36,454 nt of DNA. Origin: Acidimicrobiaceae bacterium (GTDB lineage: Bacteria > Actinomycetota > Acidimicrobiia > Acidimicrobiales > RAAP-2). The stretch lies in NCBI GenBank assembly GCA_003151555.1, contig PLXU01000067.1:1-36454 (forward strand), read 5' to 3'. The translations under genes and the position numbers were made by a program. Shown in pieces: positions 23,946-31,574 of this stretch (positions within the stretch are counted from its first letter, which is position 1; every line of letters begins with the position of its first letter). The notes beneath the pieces were generated by a model. That model worked only from the letters and a program-made list of their open reading frames with translations, made no database searches and was not told the DNA's origin.

Positions 23946-24818
23946 GTGCGTCTCAGTACCGTGGTTCTCCCCCTCGAGCGGTGGTCAAAATCGAAAGAGA
24001 AATGGCGCCGCGCCGAAGAGTTGGGTTTCTCGGCGGCCTACACCTACGACCATCTGTCGTGGAGACGCCTCGAGGACCGTCCCTGGCTCGGCGCCATTCC
24101 TACCCTGAGTGCGGCCGCGCTCGCCACTTCGACGATTCGGCTGGGGACCTTGGTGACGACGCCCAATTTCCGCCATCCCGTGCCGCTGGCCAAGGACCTA
24201 CTCAGTCTCGACGACCTTTCCAACGGTCGACTCACCGTGGGCGTGGGCGCCGGCGCGAGAGGCAGTGACGCCAGGGTCTTGGGAAATGATCCGTGGTTAG
24301 CCCAGGAGCGGATGGACCGCTTCGTCAACTTCGTCGAACTGCTTGATCACTTGCTGGAACAGCCGGTCACCTCGCACCGCGGCTCGTTTTACAGCGCAAG
24401 CGATGCGCGCATGTTGCCGGGCACCGTGCAACAACCCCGTCCTCCGTTCTTCGTCGCGGCGGCGGGCAAACGCGGCCTCGAGGTGGTCACTCGTTTCGGA
24501 CAGGGCTGGGTAACAATCGGGAGATCATCCAACGCGCAGGAGTCCTGTTACGACGCGGTCTCGTCACAACTGAACCGCTTACGGAGCGCTCTCGACGAAG
24601 CGGACCGTCCACTCGACAGCATCGAGCGGCTGTTGCTCGACGGGCTGAACGATGAGCAGCCCCTGGTCTCACTCGACGCGTTCGTCGACTGGGCCGGTCG
24701 CTACCAATCGCTCGGCATCACCGAGTTGGTAATCCACTGGCCCGAGCCCAATTCGCTCTTCGACTTCGACGTGGCGACGTTCGAGAAGATTGCCACCGAG
24801 GGGCTCGCCCAGCTCTAG
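23946..24818 (+). CDS. LLM-class (luciferase-like), probably F420-dependent oxidoreductase
   Basis: 290 aa from GTG 23946, with AAGGTGG 4-5 nt upstream. Begins RLSTVVLPLERWSKSKEKW. The bacterial luciferase-like barrel is seen in AEELGFSAAYTYDHLSWRRL, TSTIRLGTLVTTPNFRHPVP, LSNGRLTVGVGAGARGSDAR and PFFVAAAGKRGLEVVTRFGQ. This subgroup in actinobacteria usually uses F420H2, as the FMN members carry other signatures; that assignment is by family resemblance. It may be co-transcribed with the following dehydrogenases, though a 73-bp gap separates it from the next gene. The substrate is unknown. Confidence 0.85.
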   Translation: MRLSTVVLPLERWSKSKEKWRRAEELGFSAAYTYDHLSWRRLEDRPWLGAIPTLSAAALATSTIRLGTLVTTPNFRHPVPLAKDLLSLDDLSNGRLTVGVGAGARGSDARVLGNDPWLAQERMDRFVNFVELLDHLLEQPVTSHRGSFYSASDARMLPGTVQQPRPPFFVAAAGKRGLEVVTRFGQGWVTIGRSSNAQESCYDAVSSQLNRLRSALDEADRPLDSIERLLLDGLNDEQPLVSLDAFVDWAGRYQSLGITELVIHWPEPNSLFDFDVATFEKIATEGLAQL

Positions 24819-24891
24819 CGCGATGGCGCCTTGGACTTTCTACGTCGCATCGGTTCTCGTCCACGCGGGGACAACCGGGTAACTTTGGTCC

Positions 24892-25812
24892 ATGCAAGAA
24901 CTTAAGGAGGCGTCCCCCGAATCAACGCGCATTGGCTGGATCGGAACCGGCGTCATGGGTTCGACGATGTGCGCGCACCTGCTATCGGCCGGCTACTCAG
25001 TCACCGTCTCGACCCGCACTCGAAGCAAGGCCGACGCGCTGGTCGCCGCCGGGGCGACCTGGGCCACTGCGCCGAACGAAGTGGCCAAGGCGAGCGACAT
25101 CGTCTTTACCATGCTGGGCTATCCCAGTGACGTTCGCAAGGTCCTGTTCGGGCCCAGCGGTGTGCTCGAGACAGCCCCCGAGGGCGCGATCGTGGTGGAC
25201 ATGTCGACCAGTGAGCCGGCACTGGCCGTGGAAATCGCCGCCACCGCCGCGCAGCGCCACGTCCACTCGCTCGACGCGCCCGTGTCGGGTGGCGACGTGG
25301 GCGCCAGGAACGCCACCCTCTCGATCATGGTCGGTGGTCCGAGCGAAGTCTTCGACGCGGTCGGTCCGTGCTTCGCCGTGTTGGGCGCCACCATCGTGCG
25401 ACAGGGCGATCACGGCGCCGGTCAACATACCAAGATGATGAACCAGGTGTTGATAGCGAGCAACATGGTGGGAGTCTGCGAAGCCCTGCTCTACGCCTAT
25501 CGGGCCGGTCTCGACCTTGACGACGTACTCGCGTCGGTCAGCGGCGGCGCGGCGGGCAGTTGGTCGCTCACCAATCTCGCCCCGCGGGCCATCGCGGGCA
25601 ACATGGCCCCCGGTTTCTTCGTTGATCATTTCGTCAAGGACATGGGAATTGCCCTCGGTGAAGCGAGTCGGATGCATCTGTCCCTACCCGGACTGGCGCT
25701 CGCTCACCAGCTCTACGTTGCCCTCCAGGCCCAAGGAGGCGGACGCGACGGCACGCAGTCACTCGTTCGCGCCCTCGCCTCACTCTCGGGCATCGACTGG
25801 GATCGGCGCTGA
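24892..25812 (+). CDS. NAD(P)-dependent beta-hydroxyacid dehydrogenase (HIBADH/GarR-like)
   Basis: 306 aa from ATG 24892. The nucleotide fold begins [18 protein letters not shown] (14-31), the substrate loop is [16 protein letters not shown] (128-143), and the catalytic lysine is Lys181 in [11 protein letters not shown]. The C-terminal helical domain has [20 protein letters not shown], typical of 3-hydroxyisobutyrate dehydrogenases and 2-hydroxy-3-oxopropionate (tartronate semialdehyde) reductases. In a region with a D-2-hydroxyacid dehydrogenase immediately downstream, a role in glyoxylate/glycerate or valine breakdown is possible. Sequence alone does not separate these. Confidence 0.9.
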   Translation: MQELKEASPESTRIGWIGTGVMGSTMCAHLLSAGYSVTVSTRTRSKADALVAAGATWATAPNEVAKASDIVFTMLGYPSDVRKVLFGPSGVLETAPEGAIVVDMSTSEPALAVEIAATAAQRHVHSLDAPVSGGDVGARNATLSIMVGGPSEVFDAVGPCFAVLGATIVRQGDHGAGQHTKMMNQVLIASNMVGVCEALLYAYRAGLDLDDVLASVSGGAAGSWSLTNLAPRAIAGNMAPGFFVDHFVKDMGIALGEASRMHLSLPGLALAHQLYVALQAQGGGRDGTQSLVRALASLSGIDWDRR

Positions 25813-25819
25813 GCACACC

Positions 25820-26740
25820 GTGACGACGCCACGCATTGCAGTAGGTCCTCAGTCAGCGCCGTGGGCGGATGAGGCCGTGCGCCGCGGTGGCGGCGAAATC
25901 GTCCCGGTCGACGACGGGCCAGACGGACTGGTATGGATCGAATTTCGAGCCGCTCAGAATCTGAAGAAGTACCTCGACGCGCACCCCGGCATCGGCTGGG
26001 TGCAGTTGCCGCTCGCCGGGGTGGAGGACCTTTTTGCGGCCGGCGTTATCGACCACGATCGCACGTGGACGTCGGCCAAGGGGGCGTACGCGGAACCGGT
26101 GGCCGAGCACGCCTTGACCCTCGCGTTGGCGGGCCTCCGGGTGCTGCCGATCCGGGCCCGGGCGCGCACGTGGGGCACGCCGGCCGGAGTGAGCCTGTTC
26201 GACCGGCCCGTGACGATCATCGGGGCAGGCGGCATCACCGTCGCGTTATTGGCCCTGCTCAAACCATTTCGGACCGAGGTGACCGTAGTTCGCCAACGTC
26301 CTCAACTGCTCGACGGCGCGTGGCGCACGCTCGGAATCGATCACCTGCACGAGGCGTTGACGGGCGCTCAGGTGGTGGTGCTGGCGCCGGCCCTCACGCC
26401 GCGTACCCACCAAATGATGGCCCGGACCGAGTTCGACGTCATGGAGCGCGACGCGTGGTTGGTGAACGTTGGTCGTGGAGGCTTGGTGGACACGGACGAC
26501 CTCGTTGACGCCCTACGGGCGAAGAGCATCGGCGGCGCGGCCCTCGACGTGACCGATCCCGAGCCACTCCCCAAGGGTCACCCGCTGTGGTCGATGAAGA
26601 ACTGTCTCATCACGCCGCACACCGCGGACACCCAGGAGATGATTTGGCCGCTACTGGCCACACGAATCACCGAAAACGTGCGACGCCTGGGAGCGAACGA
26701 GGAGTTCATTGGTCTCGTCGACGTGCAACAAGGCTATTAG
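25820..26740 (+). CDS. D-isomer-specific 2-hydroxyacid dehydrogenase
   Basis: 306 aa from GTG 25820, 7 bp after the preceding stop, so probably coupled; a longer frame from 25517 reads through the upstream gene in another frame. Catalytic residues fit the family: Arg219 (VNVGRGGLVD), Glu248 (DPEPLP) and His267 (TPHTAD). The dinucleotide motif reads IIGAGGIT (133-140), with Thr where the third glycine of GxGxxG normally stands. The N-terminal substrate domain is short. Such proteins reduce hydroxypyruvate, glyoxylate or phosphoglycerate-type keto acids; which one is not evident. Confidence 0.88.
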   Translation: MTTPRIAVGPQSAPWADEAVRRGGGEIVPVDDGPDGLVWIEFRAAQNLKKYLDAHPGIGWVQLPLAGVEDLFAAGVIDHDRTWTSAKGAYAEPVAEHALTLALAGLRVLPIRARARTWGTPAGVSLFDRPVTIIGAGGITVALLALLKPFRTEVTVVRQRPQLLDGAWRTLGIDHLHEALTGAQVVVLAPALTPRTHQMMARTEFDVMERDAWLVNVGRGGLVDTDDLVDALRAKSIGGAALDVTDPEPLPKGHPLWSMKNCLITPHTADTQEMIWPLLATRITENVRRLGANEEFIGLVDVQQGY

Positions 26741-26823
26741 GCGTCATCACCACTCCTGGTGGCGAACGCCGGTCACCGACACGTCAGTCGTCCTTCGACG
26801 TGCTGCCCTGGCAAAATGGTGAC

Positions 26824-27543
26824 GTGACCGCCTATCAAGAGTTCGCGCCCTTCTACGACGCGGTCAACGGTGAGCCGGCGGAGCGCAGCCGCCAGATACT
26901 TGACTACATTGCCCGATTCCGACCCGCGTCGACGTCGGTGCTCGAACTAGGTTGCGGCACCGGGGCAGTGCTGGCCGGACTCGGCTCCGGACTGGCTCTG
27001 ACGGGCCTCGATCTCTCCTCCGAAATGCTCGCCTACGCCAAGCGTCGATGCCCGTCGGCGCGGCTCTACGAAGCTGACATGACCACGTTCGTCCAGCCCG
27101 AGCAGTTTGACGTGGTGCTGTGTGTGTTCGACACCCTCAACCACGTGACGACGCTCGAGGGCTGGCTGGCGACGTTCGAACGGGTCCACGCTCACCTCGT
27201 GGTGGGTGGACTCTTCATCTTTGATGTCAATACGCTCGGTCGTCTTCGCCACTTAGGCGACTCGGCCCCGTGGGTGCATCATTTCGACCAGCACACCCTC
27301 ATCATGAACGTCGAATTCGACGGCCATTGCCTCGCCCAGTGGGAAATTCGGATCTTCGAACAACTCCACGAGCGACACTTCGTGCTCCACCACGAACGAA
27401 TTACCGAACTGGGAATCCCACTCGAACGATTGAAAAATGCGCTCGCGTCCGACTTCGAGTTGCTCATGGAGACCGACCCCGAAGGCAAGACGCCGAGTGA
27501 CGAATCGTCGCGAGCCTACTTCGTCTTTCGCCGTCGAGCGTGA
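26824..27543 (+). CDS. class I SAM-dependent methyltransferase
   Basis: 239 aa from GTG 26824 (VTAYQEFAPFYDAVNG). The open frame continues upstream to 26587, but that part is the overlap with the hydroxyacid dehydrogenase gene. Motif I is VLELGCGTGAVL (39-50), motif II has the ribose-binding acid Asp63 in LTGLDLSSEML, and later motifs are YEADMTTF and FDVVLCVFDTLNHV. The C-terminal beta-rich part (WEIRIFEQLHERHFVLHHER) resembles YcgJ-like small-molecule methyltransferases. The substrate is unknown. Confidence 0.87.
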   Translation: MTAYQEFAPFYDAVNGEPAERSRQILDYIARFRPASTSVLELGCGTGAVLAGLGSGLALTGLDLSSEMLAYAKRRCPSARLYEADMTTFVQPEQFDVVLCVFDTLNHVTTLEGWLATFERVHAHLVVGGLFIFDVNTLGRLRHLGDSAPWVHHFDQHTLIMNVEFDGHCLAQWEIRIFEQLHERHFVLHHERITELGIPLERLKNALASDFELLMETDPEGKTPSDESSRAYFVFRRRA

Positions 27544-27564
27544 CGATGCACTCGATAGTTGGCG

Positions 27565-28731
27565 TCAGGGAATTGTTGTCGTGGTCGTGGAGCTCGTCGT
27601 CGTACTGGTAGTAGTAGTGGTGGTCGTCGTCGTGGTCGTCGTCGTCGTGGTCGGCACCACGTAACCGGGCCAACCTTCCCAACCGACAACCACTCCCGCG
27701 GGACCGGCGACGCGGGCGAACTGCGATCGCAGCGAATGGATGAGTACGAGATTGGCTTGGCCGGCGATCCCGAGGGCGTTGCCTCCGTGCTGTCCCAGGT
27801 CCACGGCGTAGATCGTTATCACGGTGCCATTGATCGCGTAATTGATGGCCATCACGTCGCAGCCCCCCGACACATTGGTGTAGCCGGACTTCACACCCAC
27901 CACGCCGTCATGTCCCACGAGCGGTGTGTAGGAGATGACAACTCCGACCACCGGCAGTTTCACCTGTGGCAGCGCCACGATAGTGCGCACTATGGGCTCA
28001 TTGGTCATCAAGGCCACGGCGATGATCGCCTGATCATGCGCGGTGGAGCGGTCGTAGGGTGAGATCCCGCTGTAGTCGGCGTAGCGGGTGTGGGTCATCC
28101 CGAGGGCCCGCGCATCACGGTTCATCTCATTGACGAATTGCGACTGCGTCATGCCGAGCATCGTCACCAACAGCTGAACGTAGTTACCGGCCGAGTGAAC
28201 CAGCAGTCCGCGCAGCAGCGTTCCTTCACACAACGTCTCACCGAGCTTGACGGTGACGCTGGACTGATCGGTCGCGACGTCGAAGTCGTAGAGCGCCACG
28301 TCGCTCGCGTTGACACTGAGACAGGGGCCTCGTTGGGAGTAGGTCAGGGGCAAGTGATGCAACACCACCCAGGTCGACATCAACTTGGTGAGACTGGCGA
28401 TTGCCTGTGTGGGCTGAGCGGTTGACGAGGCGGCCACGGACAGCGCGGGAATGGCGATCGCGGCGCTGCCCTGTTTGGGCCACGGCAACTTGAGTCTCGC
28501 GGGAATAACAGCCGGCAACGTCGTGGTTGTCGTGGTGGTCGTAGTGGTCGACGTCGAAGGTATTGTCGTGGTCGTCGTCGACAAAGTAGTCGTGGTCGTC
28601 GTGTCGCGCGGGGCCGTTGTCGAGTGAGCAATCTCCGGGGTCGCCGCCACCAACGTCGCAATCAAGAGGCCGCCCAGGGACACGACAAGCAGCGGGCCGC
28701 GACGGAGTAAGGACCGCGGAGTTACTTTCAC
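27565..28731 (-). CDS. exported S11-family D-alanyl-D-alanine carboxypeptidase with poly-Thr ends
   Basis: 388 aa. N-terminal signal/anchor at about 12-32; then a Thr-rich stretch (38-71); then the penicillin-binding catalytic domain. Ser113-Leu-Thr-Lys116 is the SxxK motif, Ser180-Ala-Gly-Asn183 (VHSAGNYV) stands where the SxN motif is expected, and Lys281-Ser-Gly283 (VGVKSGYT) is the KTG-like motif. The protein ends in a second poly-Thr/Ser tract (361-386) and IP. It is expected to trim D-Ala from peptidoglycan stem peptides outside the membrane. The C-terminal amphipathic helix that anchors many D,D-carboxypeptidases is absent; the Thr tail replaces it and may be glycosylated. Confidence 0.88.
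   Translation of the reverse strand: MKVTPRSLLRRGPLLVVSLGGLLIATLVAATPEIAHSTTAPRDTTTTTTLSTTTTTIPSTSTTTTTTTTTTLPAVIPARLKLPWPKQGSAAIAIPALSVAASSTAQPTQAIASLTKLMSTWVVLHHLPLTYSQRGPCLSVNASDVALYDFDVATDQSSVTVKLGETLCEGTLLRGLLVHSAGNYVQLLVTMLGMTQSQFVNEMNRDARALGMTHTRYADYSGISPYDRSTAHDQAIIAVALMTNEPIVRTIVALPQVKLPVVGVVISYTPLVGHDGVVGVKSGYTNVSGGCDVMAINYAINGTVITIYAVDLGQHGGNALGIAGQANLVLIHSLRSQFARVAGPAGVVVGWEGWPGYVVPTTTTTTTTTTTTTTTSTTTSSTTTTTIP
27573..27651 (-). repeat. poly-threonine codon tract, C-terminal
   Basis: About 26 almost uninterrupted Thr/Ser codons (residues 361-386) with mixed ACC, ACG, ACT and ACA codons, giving a GTGGTCGTC-like low-complexity appearance on the plus strand. The tract is prone to slippage. 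Confidence 0.9.
28519..28602 (-). repeat. poly-threonine codon tract, N-terminal
   Basis: Thr-rich codons for residues 44-71 of the D,D-carboxypeptidase, interrupted by Leu, Ser, Ile and Pro. Probably an extended wall-spanning linker between the membrane segment and the catalytic domain. Confidence 0.85.
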
Positions 28732-28849
28732 CCATTTAACTTACTTTGCGGGGTCGACCATCTTTGTTACCGCGCCGTGACAAATAGCACTCGTGACGCC
28801 CGCCTCGACGCCACGTCCGTCCTCGACCCTGCGTGAACGTGCGAGAACG

Positions 28850-30115
28850 TCACTCGCGATCACCTCGCGCGAGTTCGTCCAGGCGACGTTCGAGAAACGC
28901 TCGCTCGACTTCGTTCTCGCACTGAGTCAGCGCCTCTTGATACGCCCCTCGCGCTTCATCACGACGGCCGAGCTGGCGCAGAAAATCGGCGCGAGCGCTG
29001 GCCCGGTAGTTGTAACCGGCCAACTGCGAATCGCTCGCGAGTTCGTCCAGGGCGCTGAGACCGGCCTCGGGGCCCTCGGCGATGCCTACCGCGACCGCCC
29101 GGTTCAGGGCCACCACTGGTGACGGCCAAGCAACAAGTAGCAGGTCGTATAACGCGATGATCTCGGGCCAATCGGTTTGCTCCCACGAGGGCGACTCCGC
29201 GTGCACGGCAGCGATCGCGGCCATCAAGGCGAACCGACCGGGCAGCGGGCGTTGTAGCGCGTCACGCACGAGAACCGTGCCTTCGACGATGGCCTTGAGA
29301 TCCCACTGGTCGCGATCTTGCTCAGATAACAACAGCAGCGTGCCGTCGGGTCCGGTGCGAGTCCGGTGACGCGCATCGGTCAGGATCATGAGCGCCAGGA
29401 GTCCGGCGACGCTCGCCTCCTCGGGCAACAGGACCCGCAGCATGCGCGCCAGCTCGAACGCGCGTTCGACCAGGTCGCGGCGCATGAGGTCGGCGCCCGT
29501 GGGCGCGGTGTGCCCGGTGGTGAAGACGAGGTGCACGGCGGACAGCACGGCCTCGATTCGCGCGGGCAGGTCTTCGGCCGTCGGTACTCGGTACGGGATG
29601 TGCGACGTCGAAATCTTCTTCTTCGCGCGCGTGAGGCGCGCCGCCATTGTGGACTCGGTGACCAGGAAGGCCCGGGCCACCTCCGAGGTGGTCAGACCGC
29701 ACAACAGGCGCAGGGTGAGGGCCACCTGCGTCTCGATGGACAAGGACGGGTGACAACAGGTGAAGATGAGGCGAAGGCGGTCGTCGGGGATTATTGGATC
29801 TTCCACCTCGAGCGCCTTCGCCCTCTCTTCGGGTTCGACGAACTCCACTAACAATCGGTCGTGCGTGGATTGGCGTCGAAGGACATCAATGACCCGGCGT
29901 CGCGCCACGGTCGTCAGCCAGGCGCCCGCTCGGTCGGGTATCCCGGTTTTCGGCCAGGTGGTCAGCGCCTTGGAGAACGCGTCCTGCACGCACTCCTCGG
30001 CGAGATCGATGTCCCCGGCGACGCGAATGGTCGCCGCCAACACGAACGCCCACTCGCTCTGGTACGCCAGGGCGACCGCGGCCTCGACCTCGATGGACGC
30101 GTAGGGATCGCTCAG
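28850..30115 (-). CDS. ECF sigma factor with C-terminal DUF6596-type extension (ECF42-like)
   Basis: About 421 aa if begun at CTG 30115, which overlaps the YCII-protein stop as CTGA; the first GTG/TTG in frame (30046, 30043) would remove most of the first helix of region 2 (EAAVALAYQSEWAFVLAATI). Region 2 continues IDLAEECVQDAFSKALTTWP and GAWLTTVARRRVIDVLRRQS. Region 4 is LRLLCGLTTSEVARAFLVTE. A long C-terminal helical domain (about 190-400: HTAPTGADLMRRDLVERAFE, AESPSWEQTDWPEIIALYDL, ALNRAVAVGIAEG, RADFLRQLGRRDEA) is the ECF42-type extension. In this group the sigma factor is not held by an anti-sigma factor and is paired with a YCII/DGPF protein, as here. Its target promoters are unknown. 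Confidence 0.88.
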   Translation of the reverse strand: MSDPYASIEVEAAVALAYQSEWAFVLAATIRVAGDIDLAEECVQDAFSKALTTWPKTGIPDRAGAWLTTVARRRVIDVLRRQSTHDRLLVEFVEPEERAKALEVEDPIIPDDRLRLIFTCCHPSLSIETQVALTLRLLCGLTTSEVARAFLVTESTMAARLTRAKKKISTSHIPYRVPTAEDLPARIEAVLSAVHLVFTTGHTAPTGADLMRRDLVERAFELARMLRVLLPEEASVAGLLALMILTDARHRTRTGPDGTLLLLSEQDRDQWDLKAIVEGTVLVRDALQRPLPGRFALMAAIAAVHAESPSWEQTDWPEIIALYDLLLVAWPSPVVALNRAVAVGIAEGPEAGLSALDELASDSQLAGYNYRASARADFLRQLGRRDEARGAYQEALTQCENEVERAFLERRLDELARGDRE

Positions 30116-30459
30116 TCGAAGACCCTGATGGGACGGACCTCAACGCCGCCGAAGGACGCCGGCACCTGTGCGGCGATCGCGATCGCCTCGTCCAGGTCGG
30201 CCGCCTCGATGACGTAGTAACCGCCGAGCGCTTCCTTGGTCTCGGCGAATGCGCCGTCGGTCACAACCAACTTGCCCGAGGAATCGTGGCGCAGCGACGT
30301 CGCGCTGGACGTGGGGTGAAGGGCGTTGCCGCCGCGTAGCTTGGCGCCATTCTGCTCGCCGAAGATGTTGTGCGCGGCCATCATCTTGCCGGCGGTCTCG
30401 GCGTCGGCGCCCTCCCAGGCCGCTTCGTTTTCGTAAATGAGGATTAAGTATTCGGACAT
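30112..30459 (-). CDS. YCII/DGPF-family protein, partner of ECF sigma factor
   Basis: 115 aa from ATG 30459 with a perfect AAGGAG 6 nt upstream. Begins MSEYLILIYENEAAW; the ferredoxin-like YCII fold is visible in VTDGAFAETKEALGGYYVIE, AADLDEAIAIAAQVP and GGVEVRPIRVFD. The DGPF motif appears as DGAF. Function is unknown biochemically, but family members are encoded next to ECF42-type sigma factors. The last codons overlap the proposed start of the sigma gene, so the two should be translationally coupled. Confidence 0.9.
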   Translation of the reverse strand: MSEYLILIYENEAAWEGADAETAGKMMAAHNIFGEQNGAKLRGGNALHPTSSATSLRHDSSGKLVVTDGAFAETKEALGGYYVIEAADLDEAIAIAAQVPASFGGVEVRPIRVFD

Positions 30460-30554
30460 TTCAGCTCCTTAGAGTGAGACCCGCACCTCGGGCCTCACCT
30501 ATAACGACGAACGAGGGGCGGGCAAATCGACAACCGACACCTTATTCTGCCCCG

Positions 30555-31568
30555 TCAGTGCAGCGTGTTCCACTCGTCGTCGGTCAAGCGGCCCAGTCGT
30601 TGCGCTTCGTCCAGACCGCCCAAGAGAAGGGCCGTTCGCCGGTCGTCGATGTACGAGACGTGATCGAAGCCCAGTCGCCGCCACGGTTGAAAGAGAATCC
30701 GAGTCGTGGAGGGATTGGAGTAGATTCCGCGCACCAGGACGCCGACGTCCGACGCCGCCACCACCAACGCCGGGCGCTGTTTGACGCGTTGTTCGGGAAT
30801 CTCGGGATCGACAGCGTCGAAGGGAACCTCGCCCAGCACGATGGTACCCACGAAGGGGTGATCGGGGTCGAACTTTTCCAACTCACTCGGCGTAAGGGTC
30901 ATTCGGCGACGTTCGCTCACCGCGAGCGGCTCTGCCGGTGACGGAGGCGGCGCCGGGGCCACCTTCTTGTCGCCTTTCACCCTCACGGGACGCGCCGGGT
31001 GAATCGGCGCACTGTTGCGACGGCGCTTCTTTTCCTCCTCGCGACGGGCCTTGCGCTGCGCCCGCACCTCGGGGTCAACCGGCTTGGGCGCCAACAGGGC
31101 CGAGTTGGGTGCGATCTCAGGCAGTTCGGGCAACGCGAGTTCAGAGCGCTCGTCGAGCAGTTGACGACAGTGCGGGGCCGCCGCAAACTCCTCGCCAACG
31201 GCGAAGCACAGCAGCGCCACCACGTCGTCGTTGGTCGCCCCGTCGGCGATCAACTGGTCGACGGCCGACGTCAACTGCTCGTACGAAGGCGAGTCGGCGT
31301 GATCGCCGAGGGCCGCGATGACCTTTTCGAGCGGCTCCATGGCCAGCAGTTCCAGCAGGCCCTTAGCCGCCGCAATGGGCGCGCCGATGGCGAAGGCGGT
31401 GACGTCGCGGCGTTGCTGGAGACTGCGCAACGGCATGCCCACTACGGCGCTGATCTTGGCGTTGCCGCGCAGGTCGAGCGAGTCCACGGCCGCCAGGACC
31501 GTGTTGTCGTCAATCTTGAGCAGGGCGCGGCGCACGTAGTGCGCCGGGCTGGAGGTGGCGGACGTCAC
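30555..31568 (-). CDS. unknown three-part protein with possible MazF/PemK-like C-terminal domain
   Basis: 337 aa from GTG 31568, 6 bp past the acyl-CoA dehydrogenase stop and so probably coupled. I do not recognise a named family. Residues 1-140 are mostly helical (DDNTVLAAVDSLDLRGNAKI, AAKGLLELLAMEPLEKVIAA). Residues about 160-220 are a basic/Pro-rich linker (RAQRKARREEEKKRRR). Residues 236-310 look like an SH3-like barrel: HPFVGTIVLGEVPFDAVDPE, RPALVVAASDVGVLVRGIYS, FDHVSYIDD; the RPALVV core recalls MazF/PemK. No antitoxin-like gene lies beside it, so a classical toxin-antitoxin role is doubtful. Confidence 0.7.
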   Translation of the reverse strand: MTSATSSPAHYVRRALLKIDDNTVLAAVDSLDLRGNAKISAVVGMPLRSLQQRRDVTAFAIGAPIAAAKGLLELLAMEPLEKVIAALGDHADSPSYEQLTSAVDQLIADGATNDDVVALLCFAVGEEFAAAPHCRQLLDERSELALPELPEIAPNSALLAPKPVDPEVRAQRKARREEEKKRRRNSAPIHPARPVRVKGDKKVAPAPPPSPAEPLAVSERRRMTLTPSELEKFDPDHPFVGTIVLGEVPFDAVDPEIPEQRVKQRPALVVAASDVGVLVRGIYSNPSTTRILFQPWRRLGFDHVSYIDDRRTALLLGGLDEAQRLGRLTDDEWNTLH

Positions 31569-31574
31569 GCTGGC

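Noticed and set aside
27559-28062. Low-complexity GTGGTCGTC tract as a possible regulatory repeat or CRISPR-like array
   Set aside because: It is the complement of threonine codons in the carboxypeptidase gene; there are no spacers or constant repeat unit.
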